Shown: in pieces, positions 1 to 7,205 of the stretch
Position numbering within the stretch: position 1 is the stretch's first letter
Layout of the letters: every line of letters starts with the position of its first letter
DNA from: an uncultured bacterium
Lineage (GTDB): Bacteria; Verrucomicrobiota; Kiritimatiellia; RFP12; UBA1067
Reading direction: 5' to 3'
NCBI GenBank assembly: GCA_900547945.1
Contig: URIT01000078.1
Location: 1 to 15,094 of the forward strand
Length of the DNA: 15,094 bases
Position numbers and translations under genes: made by a program
The notes under the pieces: generated by a model
The model's database searches: none
Seen by the model: only the letters and a program-made list of their open reading frames with translations
Told to the model about the DNA's origin: nothing

Positions 1-734
1 CGTTCGGCAGCGCGCTCAACGACCGGATGCTCTCGAACTACTGGGAGAAGAGCGGGAACTCCGGCGCGATCCTGAAGAGGATCAGGGAACTGTCCGAGAT
101 GCCGGCCGATTTCAACGGTGCAACCGTGACGCGGATGGACCTCGATTCGCCGAATCCGGCGACGGAACCGCTGGAAGTCCTCATGTGCCATTCCGGCTAC
201 CTGACGATCGACGGTACCGATGAGGACGGCGACATCGTGCTGCGCATCCCGAATGCCGAGATCGGCGACTCGATCAACGAGGGGTATGTCGCCTATTGCC
301 TGGGGCGCAGGGCCGCGCCTTTCCGGAAGACGGCGAAGGCGACGGCCCGCGCGATTCTCGCGAAGGGCATCGCCTCCGTCGGCGCGGCCCTGCGCGCGGC
401 GTTCGCGATGATCCCCTACGAGTGGATCTGCAGGGACGAGGCGGAGGCGAAGCGCTATTTCCTTCTCTTCTGCAGGTTCATGCAGGCCGACATCTCGGGC
501 GAGCGGCAGAGTGCGCGCGGGCGTGCGGACGCCGTCCTGAAGACGCCCCAGGCCGTCTACGTCTTCGAGTTCAAGCACGGGAAGTCGGCGGCGGAGGCCG
601 TTCGCCAGGCGCGGACGAAGGACTACGGCGGCCCCGACGCCGCGTCGGGCCGTCCCGTCTACTATGTCGGCGTCAACTACAATCCCGAAACGCGCACGAT
701 CGACGAACCGCTTGTCGAGCCGCTGGAACCGTAG
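1..734 (+). CDS. AAA-ATPase-like / PD-(D/E)XK nuclease-family protein, 5'-truncated by window edge
   Basis: The reading frame is open from the first bases of the window and ends at TAG 732-734; the ATG at 27 is internal. The segment FGSAL...LSNYWEKSGN at the left edge matches the region after the ATPase-like domain in the large bacterial family of AAA-ATPase-like proteins with a C-terminal PD-(D/E)XK nuclease domain, where a 'NYW..SG' motif is typical. The middle part (GYLTIDG, then IPNAEI) and the C-terminal nuclease-like core also fit: GRAD with the acidic residue at 528-530, then VYVFEFKHG with E at 567-569 and K at 573-575, giving the D...ExK metal site. The end (YYVGVNYNPETRTID) is typical of the family. 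These proteins are common in Bacteroidetes and PVC gut bacteria, often in many copies; their physiological role is not established. A 25-nt gap separates it from the next gene, and nothing links it functionally to the dehydrogenase cluster. Confidence 0.8.
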   Translation, partial: FGSALNDRMLSNYWEKSGNSGAILKRIRELSEMPADFNGATVTRMDLDSPNPATEPLEVLMCHSGYLTIDGTDEDGDIVLRIPNAEIGDSINEGYVAYCLGRRAAPFRKTAKATARAILAKGIASVGAALRAAFAMIPYEWICRDEAEAKRYFLLFCRFMQADISGERQSARGRADAVLKTPQAVYVFEFKHGKSAAEAVRQARTKDYGGPDAASGRPVYYVGVNYNPETRTIDEPLVEPLEP

Positions 735-759
735 GACACCTTCACGGAGATCTTCCAAC

Positions 760-1278
760 ATGGGCATTTCACGACGAACGTTCTTTCTCGGCACGACCGC
801 CGCCGTTGGCGCGGGCGCGGGCTTCTTCGGCGCGCGGCTCGTCGAATACCTCGGCGCGCCGCCCGAGGCGCCCTACAAGACGCTCGCGCCGGAGGAGGTC
901 GAGACGCTCGGCGCGCTCGCGGACGAGCTGATCCCGCCGGATCCGCCCGCCGCCTGGAACGGCGGACGCGGCCACCCCGGCGCACGCGAGGCGAACGTGG
1001 TGCGCTTCCTCGACTGGCAGCTTGCGCCGGGCGCGGCCCTTGCGGGCGACCGCGAGACGTACCGCGCGCATCTCGCCAAGGCGAAGGGACGCGCCGCCGC
1101 CGAGGTGGAGAAGGACGACCCGAAGTTCTTCGACCTCCTGCTGCGGCACGTGAAGATGGGCTACTACGGCAACCCCCGCTACGGCGGCAACGCCGGCTAC
1201 GCGAGCTACCGGATGCTCGGCATCGCCGGGCCCGGCTGCACGGGGCGCGACGTGCCGCCCGGCAAGAAGGAGGGCTGA
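760..1278 (+). CDS. Tat-exported small subunit of an FAD sugar dehydrogenase (gluconate 2-dehydrogenase subunit 3 family)
   Basis: A 172-residue protein with a twin-arginine leader: MGISRRTFFLGTTAA followed by an Ala/Gly-rich hydrophobic stretch to about residue 28. I start it at ATG 760, with a GGAG-type ribosome binding site at 746-749, because an upstream start in the same frame would bury the Tat leader behind about 30 Arg/Ser-rich residues. The mature part has the family pattern: 'tLgALADELIPPD' near the N-terminus, 'VRFLDWQLA', then the Gly/Tyr-rich end 'GYYGNPRYGGNAGYASYRMLG'. In this family (gluconate, sorbitol, fructose, glucose and glucoside 3-dehydrogenases) the small subunit carries the Tat signal and takes the leaderless flavoprotein through the membrane. 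The flavoprotein gene follows after 3 nt, which fits that role. Location is inferred to be the periplasm. Confidence 0.88.
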   Translation: MGISRRTFFLGTTAAVGAGAGFFGARLVEYLGAPPEAPYKTLAPEEVETLGALADELIPPDPPAAWNGGRGHPGAREANVVRFLDWQLAPGAALAGDRETYRAHLAKAKGRAAAEVEKDDPKFFDLLLRHVKMGYYGNPRYGGNAGYASYRMLGIAGPGCTGRDVPPGKKEG

Positions 1279-1281
1279 GGC

Positions 1282-2931
1282 ATGGCGATTCGGGAAACGG
1301 TCGAGGCCGTCGTGGTGGGCGCGGGCGCGGGCGGCGGGTGCGCCGCGAAGACGCTCGCCGTCGCGGGCGTGCAGACGCTGCTCCTCGAACGCGGCGAATG
1401 GGCGAAGGGCGACGTCTTCGGCGAGGACGATCTCTCCAGCCAGCGCTCGCCGTGGCTCACGCAGGGGCCCGGGCCGTTCGGCGCGCGCACGCGCCCCGTC
1501 CACGCCCACGACAACGGGCGCTTCGGCGTCGTCGTGCCCTGGAACGCGGCGTGCGTCGGCTCGGGCACCGTCACCTACGGTGCGATGGCGTGGCGCTTCC
1601 TCGAAACCGACTTCCGTCTCAAGACCCACTACGGCGAGATCCCCGACGCCTCCGTCGAGGACTGGCCGATCACCTACAACGACCTCGAACCGTTCTACGA
1701 CCAGGCCGAATACGAGATCGGCGTCGCCGGCAGCAACGCGGGCAACCCCTTCGCCGCGCCGCGCAGGCGCGGCTTCCCCATGCCGCCGTTCCCGCTGAAC
1801 GAGGAGTCGAAGCGCGTGTGGGCGGCGGGCGAGAAGAGGGGGCTCCACCCGTTCCACGTGCCGTTCCTGCGCAACTCCGTGCCCTACAACGGCCGCCCCG
1901 CGTGCATCCACCAGCGCTCCTGCGTGGGCCACCGCTGCCCGATCGACGCGAAGTGCGGCACGCAGAACACGGTGATCCCCGTCGCGCTCGCGAGCGGGAA
2001 CTGCGAGCTGCGCATCCGCGCGATGGTGACGGGTCTGCGCGTCGACGACGCCGGGAAGCTGCGCGGCGTCACCTACGTGGACGAGAACGACGAGGTCCAC
2101 GAGGTGGACGCGAAGGTCGTCGTGCTCGCGCTCGGCTCCAACGCGACGGCGCGCCTCCTGCTCACCTCCACCTCGAAGCTCTTCCCGCACGGCGCGGGCA
2201 ACAACCACGACGTCGTGGGGCGCAACATCACGAGCCACGCCTACGTGGACGCGCGCGGGTTCGTGGACGAGGACATCTACGAGGAGGCCGGGCCCGGCTG
2301 CGGCGTCGCGTTCATGGACTACAGCCACGACAACCCCGGCTTCATCTGCGGCGGCGTCCTCCACACGGACTTCGTCTTCTCGCCCTCCATCTTCGCGCAG
2401 GACGCGTTCCCCGGCGTGCCGCGCTGGGGGAGGGCGAACAAGGACTTCATCCGCACCCACTACCGCAGGATGATCCGCATCTGTGGCCCGCACCAGCAGA
2501 CGCCGCGCTGGGAGAACCGCCTGCGCCTCGACCCGAAGCGCACGGACGCCTGGGGGCTGCCGCTCCTCGTCGCCGAGGGGCGCGAGCATCCGAACGACGC
2601 GAAGGCGCGCCGCTTCATGAGCGACCGCGCGAAGGACCTCATCGCCGCGTGCGGCGCAAAGCTCATCCAGCAGAACTACGGCGGCGACAAGCCGTCGCCG
2701 TGGTGGGGCCTCGGCGGCCAGCACCAGAGCGGCTCCTGCCGCATGGGCCGCGACCCGGCGAAGAGCGTGTGCGACGCCTGGGGGCGCGTGTGGGACTTCC
2801 CGAACCTCTTCGTGGCGGACGGCTCCCTCCACGTCAACAACGGCGGCATGAACCCCGTCCTCACCATCATGGCGCTCGGCTTCCGCGTGGGGCAGGGTAT
2901 CGTCGCCCATCGCCGGGACCTGGGGGTGTAA
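1282..2931 (+). CDS. GMC-family FAD-dependent dehydrogenase, catalytic subunit (candidate glycoside/sugar dehydrogenase)
   Basis: A 549-residue flavoprotein. The N-terminal dinucleotide fold is visible as VVGAGAGGGCAAKTLA ending in LLLERG (residues 9-37). The C-terminal GMC domain holds GQHQSGSCRMG with His481 and DGSLHVNNGGMNPVLTIMAL with Asn524; these align with the two catalytic residues of GMC enzymes (His/His in glucose oxidase, His/Asn in others). Four cysteines at 208, 214, 219 and 225, before TQNTVIP, lie where bacterial FAD sugar dehydrogenases have a Cys-rich segment, which in some binds an Fe-S cluster. There is no signal peptide, so export would depend on the Tat-leader subunit encoded just upstream. 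Its electron acceptor is probably the cytochrome encoded 1 nt downstream. The substrate cannot be read from sequence; the distant DUF1080 gene suggests glycoside C3 oxidation (inference). Gluconate or a polyol is also possible. Confidence 0.9.
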   Translation: MAIRETVEAVVVGAGAGGGCAAKTLAVAGVQTLLLERGEWAKGDVFGEDDLSSQRSPWLTQGPGPFGARTRPVHAHDNGRFGVVVPWNAACVGSGTVTYGAMAWRFLETDFRLKTHYGEIPDASVEDWPITYNDLEPFYDQAEYEIGVAGSNAGNPFAAPRRRGFPMPPFPLNEESKRVWAAGEKRGLHPFHVPFLRNSVPYNGRPACIHQRSCVGHRCPIDAKCGTQNTVIPVALASGNCELRIRAMVTGLRVDDAGKLRGVTYVDENDEVHEVDAKVVVLALGSNATARLLLTSTSKLFPHGAGNNHDVVGRNITSHAYVDARGFVDEDIYEEAGPGCGVAFMDYSHDNPGFICGGVLHTDFVFSPSIFAQDAFPGVPRWGRANKDFIRTHYRRMIRICGPHQQTPRWENRLRLDPKRTDAWGLPLLVAEGREHPNDAKARRFMSDRAKDLIAACGAKLIQQNYGGDKPSPWWGLGGQHQSGSCRMGRDPAKSVCDAWGRVWDFPNLFVADGSLHVNNGGMNPVLTIMALGFRVGQGIVAHRRDLGV

Positions 2932-2932
2932 T

Positions 2933-3949
2933 ATGATGAAGGTACTTTGGACCGCTCTCGTCGCCCTGGCGCTCTTCGGCCTCTTCGCGGGCCTGGGCGC
3001 GCTCGCCTGGTTCGAGTGCGCGCCGCCGACGAAGACCTGCGCCAGCTGCCACGAGATCCGCGGCGCGCGCGACGGCTGGGCGCACGGCGCGCACACGAAC
3101 GTGAGCTGCAAGGCGTGCCACGGCGGCACGCTCTCCTCGTTCGCGGCGGTGGGGGACAACCTGCGCCGCGCGTGGCGCCACGTGACGGCGACGAACCACC
3201 CCGCCCTCCGCCGCGACCTGCCGCTCGGCGAGGCGCAGGTCGAGCGCATGAGCGCCGCGTGCGGACGCTGCCACCAGCAGGAGTACGCAGGCTGGGCGCG
3301 CAGCGGACACGCCGCGCCCGTCGCGAAGTTCCTCCTGGACGAACACCACAACCGGGCGTGGAAGCCGGCGGACCAGTGTCTGCGCTGCCACGGGATGTTC
3401 CTCGACGGCGATGTGGAGACGATCCTCGCGCGCGTTCCGGCGGAGGGCCGCTTCGCCCGCGTCCAGACGGCGGAGGAGCTGCCGCGCGTCTGGCGCTTCC
3501 GCGACCCCGCACAGGGCCGGCGCGCCGCCGTCCCCTGCCTCGCCTGCCATCGCGGCCACCCGCTGCGGGGCGGCGACCCGTTCGCGAAGACGCGCGCGCA
3601 GGGGCCCGTTGCGTTCTATTCGCGGCCCGAACAGCTCTACTTCGAACCGTCCCAGCTCTTCCTCCAGAAGATCGTGCAGGACGGGAAGCCCGTGCCGCAG
3701 GCCTTCGACCCGCGCCGCCGCCTCTGCCAGCAGTGCCACGCCGCGAACGCCTTCGGCGAGGCGGGCTCGTCCGACGACCGCACGCCGACGGGCGCGCACG
3801 CGGGCCTTTCGTGCGTCGCCTGCCACGGCGCGCACGGCGCAGACCCTCGGCGGTCGTGCGGGACGTGCCACGTGAAGTGCCGCTGGCCCGAGGGCGTCGA
3901 ATCGCCCATCCACAACCGTCCCAAGTCCGTTTCGAAAGGAAAGAAATGA
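2933..3949 (+). CDS. Membrane-anchored octahaem c-type cytochrome
   Basis: A 338-residue protein with one N-terminal membrane segment (about residues 4-27, uncleaved-looking) and eight CxxCH haem motifs, at Cys36, 59, 110, 149, 202, 265, 294 and 309. The first two after a membrane anchor resemble the NapC/NirT/NrfH layout. 'CGRCHQQEYAGWARSGHA' at 110 is the pattern seen in cytochrome c554-like multihaem proteins. Two adjacent ATGs (2933 and 2936) could start it; both follow a GGGGG-rich stretch at 2921-2925. It occupies the place where related sugar dehydrogenases encode a mono- or trihaem cytochrome subunit, so the likely role is to accept electrons from the GMC flavoprotein at the outer face of the cytoplasmic membrane. 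Its stop codon overlaps the next start (ATGA at 3946-3949), indicating translational coupling to the ETF genes. An independent reductase function cannot be excluded. Confidence 0.9.
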   Translation: MMKVLWTALVALALFGLFAGLGALAWFECAPPTKTCASCHEIRGARDGWAHGAHTNVSCKACHGGTLSSFAAVGDNLRRAWRHVTATNHPALRRDLPLGEAQVERMSAACGRCHQQEYAGWARSGHAAPVAKFLLDEHHNRAWKPADQCLRCHGMFLDGDVETILARVPAEGRFARVQTAEELPRVWRFRDPAQGRRAAVPCLACHRGHPLRGGDPFAKTRAQGPVAFYSRPEQLYFEPSQLFLQKIVQDGKPVPQAFDPRRRLCQQCHAANAFGEAGSSDDRTPTGAHAGLSCVACHGAHGADPRRSCGTCHVKCRWPEGVESPIHNRPKSVSKGKK

Positions 3950-4755
3950 GCAAACCCATCAACATCGTGGTCTGCGGGTCGCTGGTGCCGGATCCGCTTC
4001 AGACCCTGGAACCGGTCGAGACGCCGCAGGGCCCCGGCCTCAAGAACGAACAGATGCTGCCGAGCGTGCTGGACCCGTGGGCGGCGTGCGCGCTCTACGA
4101 GGCGGCGAACCTCGCGAAGCAGCGTCCGGGCTCGAAGGTCTATCTCGTCGCGCTTGGTCCGAAGGCCAAGCTCCAGCAGCTGATGATGACCGTCGCGCAG
4201 AAGGCGCCGTTCACGCTCGTTGCGGTGAATGCGCCGGCGGGCGGCTTCACGGATGCGAAGGCGACGGCGGCCGAGCTCGCGAAGGCGATCAAGGCGATCC
4301 CCGGGCTCGACCTCTCCGCGACGCTCCTCTTCGGCGGCTGCGCGAGCGCGTCCCGCGACGCGGGCGTGACGCTGCCGTTCGTGGCCGAGATGCTCGGCAT
4401 CACGGAGGCCTTCACGGCGGTTGACGAGCTGAAGCTGGCGGACGACGATTCGTTCACCGTCCTTGAGCGCATCGAGGGCGGGCAGTACCTCTCCTCGACC
4501 TGCGCGGGCCTCCCGGCGGCGGTCGGCTGGGCGACGGGCAGCCTGCCCGAGCCGCCGAACAACCCCCAGGTGGGCATGATGAACATGCGCGGCGTGATGC
4601 CGGCCCTCATGAAGGCGCCGGCCGCGAACGTCGGCGTGGGCGGCATCGCCTACGGGAAGGTGGAGGTGCCGCGCGCGAAGCGCGACACGGTCGTGAAGAA
4701 GGACATGTCCGCCGCGGAGATCGCGCAGGAACTCGTGGACTGGATCAAGGCGTGA
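3946..4755 (+). CDS. etfB: Electron transfer flavoprotein, beta subunit
   Basis: A 269-residue protein of about the usual length for ETF beta (FixA type). It begins INIVVCGSLVPDP, has 'LDPWAACALYEAANLAK' near residue 45 (the family has a similar 'n.yD..AlEeAl.Lke'), then VYLVALGPKAKLQQLMM, the nucleotide-binding-domain pattern in which ETF beta normally binds AMP. The later 'TLLFGGCASASRDAGVTLPFVAEMLGI' corresponds to the family's conserved segment describing access to the partner subunit. The start at 3946 overlaps the cytochrome stop by 4 nt and has AAAGGAAAG just upstream. ETFs are soluble cytoplasmic heterodimers that carry electrons from dehydrogenases to a membrane quinone reductase. 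Here the gene is fused into an operon with periplasmic redox proteins, and no acyl-CoA dehydrogenase or ETF-quinone reductase gene is in the window. Confidence 0.82.
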   Translation: MSKPINIVVCGSLVPDPLQTLEPVETPQGPGLKNEQMLPSVLDPWAACALYEAANLAKQRPGSKVYLVALGPKAKLQQLMMTVAQKAPFTLVAVNAPAGGFTDAKATAAELAKAIKAIPGLDLSATLLFGGCASASRDAGVTLPFVAEMLGITEAFTAVDELKLADDDSFTVLERIEGGQYLSSTCAGLPAAVGWATGSLPEPPNNPQVGMMNMRGVMPALMKAPAANVGVGGIAYGKVEVPRAKRDTVVKKDMSAAEIAQELVDWIKA

Positions 4756-4764
4756 GGAGTTGAC

Positions 4765-5598
4765 ATGAAGATTGCCGCTTATGTGATTGAAGGGAACGGG
4801 ACGTTCGCCGAGGACGTGCCCGCGTTCGCCGAATTGATCAAGGGCTCGGGCGCGGAGGTCGTCCTCGTGCCGGGCACGTCGCGCGTGAAGCGCGCGATGC
4901 CGGCCGCCGCGCTCCGCGCGGGCGCGGAGATCGACACGAACGTCGTGGACGTGGCCGTGGACGGCGAGAAGGCGACGGTGCAGCGCTGGGCCTACCGCCA
5001 GCGCATCCTCACCACGTTCAGCCGCGCGGCGCGTCCGTGGGTCGTCGTGACGGACCCCTCGCTCTTCGGCGAGATCTGCGCGAAGCTCGGCGTCGCCCCC
5101 CGGCCCGCCGCGCTGTCCGCGTCCGCCCCCTCCCGCACGACCGTGAACGGCGTCGTGGCGGCCGGGAAGGGCGGGGCCTCCACGATCCGTCCGGACGCGA
5201 AGCTGCTCTTCGTGGCGGGCGCGGGCTGGACGAAGAAGCAGGCCGACGGCGCGACGCACCTCGACGAGGCGGCCGCCACGATCACGGGCTTCCTCGCGAA
5301 GTCGGGTGCCTCGCTTGGCTCCTCCAAGTCGCTCGTCGACATGCCGGAGGCCGCCCAGGCGTTCTCGTTCATGAGCCACATGAACCAGGTCGGCCAGACG
5401 GGCGCGACGCCGCGCCACCCGAAGGGCCTCTCCACCTGCTGCCACGGCGAGGAGCCGCACGTCGTCGGCTGGCGCTTCGTCAACGAGCGCCGCGCCGTCA
5501 ACCTCGACGCGAACTGCGGCTGGGCGCAGGGCAAGGCGGACGTCCTCTACGTCGCCGACGCCTTCGAGGTCATGAAGAAGGTCAACGAGCTGCTGTAG
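4765..5598 (+). CDS. etfA: Electron transfer flavoprotein, alpha subunit, divergent and short
   Basis: A 277-residue protein, shorter than typical ETF alpha (roughly 310-330). The N-terminal half is an alpha/beta domain. The C-terminal FAD domain is recognisable from 'LFVAGAGWTK', 'GASLGSSKSLVDM' and the strongly conserved 'QVGQTG' at residues 208-213, followed by a late 'VNLDANCGWAQGKADVLYVADAFEVM', equivalent to the family's 'vaiN.D..Apif..aDyg.vgD' end. Between these, the usual 'YIA.GISGAiQH' segment, which contacts FAD, is replaced by 'GLSTCCHGEEPHVVGWRF' (Cys225, Cys226). AGGAG at 4754-4758 precedes the ATG. It follows the beta gene by 9 nt, so the two form a heterodimer. The altered FAD segment suggests changed redox properties or a special partner; that is inference. 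Confidence 0.8.
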   Translation: MKIAAYVIEGNGTFAEDVPAFAELIKGSGAEVVLVPGTSRVKRAMPAAALRAGAEIDTNVVDVAVDGEKATVQRWAYRQRILTTFSRAARPWVVVTDPSLFGEICAKLGVAPRPAALSASAPSRTTVNGVVAAGKGGASTIRPDAKLLFVAGAGWTKKQADGATHLDEAAATITGFLAKSGASLGSSKSLVDMPEAAQAFSFMSHMNQVGQTGATPRHPKGLSTCCHGEEPHVVGWRFVNERRAVNLDANCGWAQGKADVLYVADAFEVMKKVNELL

Positions 5599-6107
5599 TG
5601 TCCGGCGCCCTCACACGCTTCCTCTCGCACGACGCGGGGCCGTTCGCGCAGTTCGTCAAGTACGGCGCGATCGGCGTCGCGGCGACGTGCGTGCAGACGG
5701 GCGTCTTCTACGTCCTCGCGTCGTGCTGGCTGAGGTGCCTCGCGCCGGACGACTGGGCCGTGCGGTTCCTGGGCCTGCCCGCCGGGTCGTTCACGGGCGG
5801 CGAGGCGTGGTACGCCGCGCGCGGCACGTACGCGGCCGTCGACACGGCGGCGGGGTTCGTCGTGGCGAACGTCTTCTGCTGGCTGATGAACCGCTGGTTC
5901 GTCTTCAGGCCGGGGAAGTTCCGGTGGTACGTCGAGTTCGGGATGTTCTTCGGCGCGGCGACCTTCGCGACCGTCATTGCGCTCGGCGTGATGAAGGCCC
6001 TCATCGACGGCTGCGGGATGATGACGACCCTGGCCGTCTTCGTCGAGGTGGCCGTGTCGTTCCTCGTGAACTTCTTCGTCCGCAAGTTCTTCATCTTCAA
6101 GGGCTGA
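5598..6107 (+). CDS. GtrA-like multi-pass membrane protein
   Basis: A 169-residue protein that I start at GTG 5598, which shares its first base with the last base of the preceding TAG; no earlier start avoids reading through the ETF alpha gene, and no ATG lies near the N-terminus. 'FVKYGAIGVAATCVQTGVFYVLA' is the typical opening of the GtrA family ('r.F..VG.....ld...f..L'). 'TAAGFVVANVFCWLMNRWFVFRPGKFRW' and the end 'VSFLVNFFVRKFFIF' are the family's conserved 'sf..nRrwvF' type motifs. About four membrane helices are visible. GtrA proteins are thought to move or position polyprenyl-linked sugars in the cytoplasmic membrane for cell-surface polysaccharide modification. An insertion of about 30 residues after the first helix (LRCLAPDD...AARGTY) is longer than in many members. 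Translation is probably coupled to ETF alpha. Confidence 0.82.
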   Translation: MSGALTRFLSHDAGPFAQFVKYGAIGVAATCVQTGVFYVLASCWLRCLAPDDWAVRFLGLPAGSFTGGEAWYAARGTYAAVDTAAGFVVANVFCWLMNRWFVFRPGKFRWYVEFGMFFGAATFATVIALGVMKALIDGCGMMTTLAVFVEVAVSFLVNFFVRKFFIFKG

Positions 6108-6126
6108 AAACTGAAAGGATGGATCC

Positions 6127-7152
6127 ATGAAGCGTCGTGATTTCGTTGAACTCTTCGCATGCGCCTCGGCGGGGTTTGCCGTCTCGCGGGGACGCGCCGA
6201 CGTGGCCGGGAAGACGGCCATCACCCTCCTCAACCCCGACTGCACGGGCGGCGGGGCGGGGCTCTGCGCGGTGCTGCGCACGCCGTCGGGCAAGACGTAC
6301 CTCTTCGACACCGCGAACGGGCAGGACGCGGCGCACAGCAACGGCTCCACCATCGTGATCCCCTGGCTGAAGGCGCACGGCATCCGGGCGATCGACGGCC
6401 TCGTGATCTCCCACTACCACGCGGACCATTTCGGCGGGTTCCTGTCGATGTGGGATGCGTTCCCGATCAAGAAGGTGTTCAACAACAATTTCCTGCCGAT
6501 GGACGCCTCCGGCAGGCCGAAGCACAACGGCGAGTCGCAGATCGCCCGCACGGCGCTCGATGCGTTCGCGGCGACGCATCCGGGGGCGCTCGTCGAGGAC
6601 GTGCGCATGGGCACGGACCTCGCCTGGAACGAGCCGGGTTTCTCGGCGGAACTCGTCTGGCCGCCCGCCGAGGGATACGTCGGCGAGATCAAGGACCGCC
6701 CCGGCTACGGCAAGAACGACACGATCTACCACCACCTCCTCAACGGGAACGCCAACGCGCTGCGCGTCGTCTCCGGGGGGACGGTCTTCTTCCTGATGGG
6801 CGACATCCAGCCCGACTACGCGGCCCGGTACATGCGCGCCCACCTGGAGCGGCGCGGCAAGTGGGGGTGCGACGTGTGCGTGCTGCCGGCCCACGGCACG
6901 AATACGGGGGAGGCGCTGAAGCTCATCAAGACGATGAACCCCGTGCCCCGGGCCGTGATCGCCTCGCTGGGGAACCAGCCCTGGATGGAGTCCTGCGGCC
7001 GGACGTGCGTGCGGGTCTACGCCCAGGCCGGGATGGACGCCTACGCTACGAACGTCCACGGCGACGTCACGTTCGTTCTGGACGGCGGACGCGCCGCCGT
7101 CACGACGGATCCGTCGAAGCGCTATCCGCTCACCGCGAAGCGGGTGGGGTGA
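6127..7152 (+). CDS. Tat-exported metallo-beta-lactamase-fold hydrolase, ComEC C-terminal-like
   Basis: A 341-residue protein starting MKRRDFVELFACASAGFAVSRGRA, a twin-arginine-like leader with a likely cleavage site near residue 24. The metallo-beta-lactamase core shows SHYHADHFGG with His96, His98, Asp100 and His101, then FFLMGD with Asp226 and LPAHG with His256; these are the expected two-metal ligands. The overall pattern (opening 'ITLLNPDCTGGGAGLCAVLRTPSGKTYLFDTA', then IDGLVISHYHADH) resembles the stand-alone version of the ComEC/Rec2 hydrolase domain. Such proteins are predicted phosphodiesterases or nucleases, but the substrate of secreted stand-alone forms is unknown. AAAGGA at 6114-6119 precedes ATG 6127. 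It lies 19 nt after the GtrA-like gene. Confidence 0.85.
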   Translation: MKRRDFVELFACASAGFAVSRGRADVAGKTAITLLNPDCTGGGAGLCAVLRTPSGKTYLFDTANGQDAAHSNGSTIVIPWLKAHGIRAIDGLVISHYHADHFGGFLSMWDAFPIKKVFNNNFLPMDASGRPKHNGESQIARTALDAFAATHPGALVEDVRMGTDLAWNEPGFSAELVWPPAEGYVGEIKDRPGYGKNDTIYHHLLNGNANALRVVSGGTVFFLMGDIQPDYAARYMRAHLERRGKWGCDVCVLPAHGTNTGEALKLIKTMNPVPRAVIASLGNQPWMESCGRTCVRVYAQAGMDAYATNVHGDVTFVLDGGRAAVTTDPSKRYPLTAKRVG

Positions 7153-7205
7153 CGGGCGCCGCGCCGCCGATTGTGCTATTGCTGGGAACTGAAAGGAGAA
7201 CGGGC

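Noticed and set aside
664..759. A longer start for the gluconate dehydrogenase subunit 3-like protein overlapping the nuclease-family gene.
   Set aside because: The extension is an out-of-frame shadow of the upstream gene rich in Ser/Arg and would place the Tat motif internally.
769..3351. A very long open frame on the minus strand opposite the dehydrogenase genes, and similar long frames at 3637-5460 and 12156-14657.
   Set aside because: Their translations are low-complexity Arg/Ala/Val/His-rich sequence typical of antisense frames in high-GC DNA, with no recognisable domain, while the plus-strand frames encode clear families.
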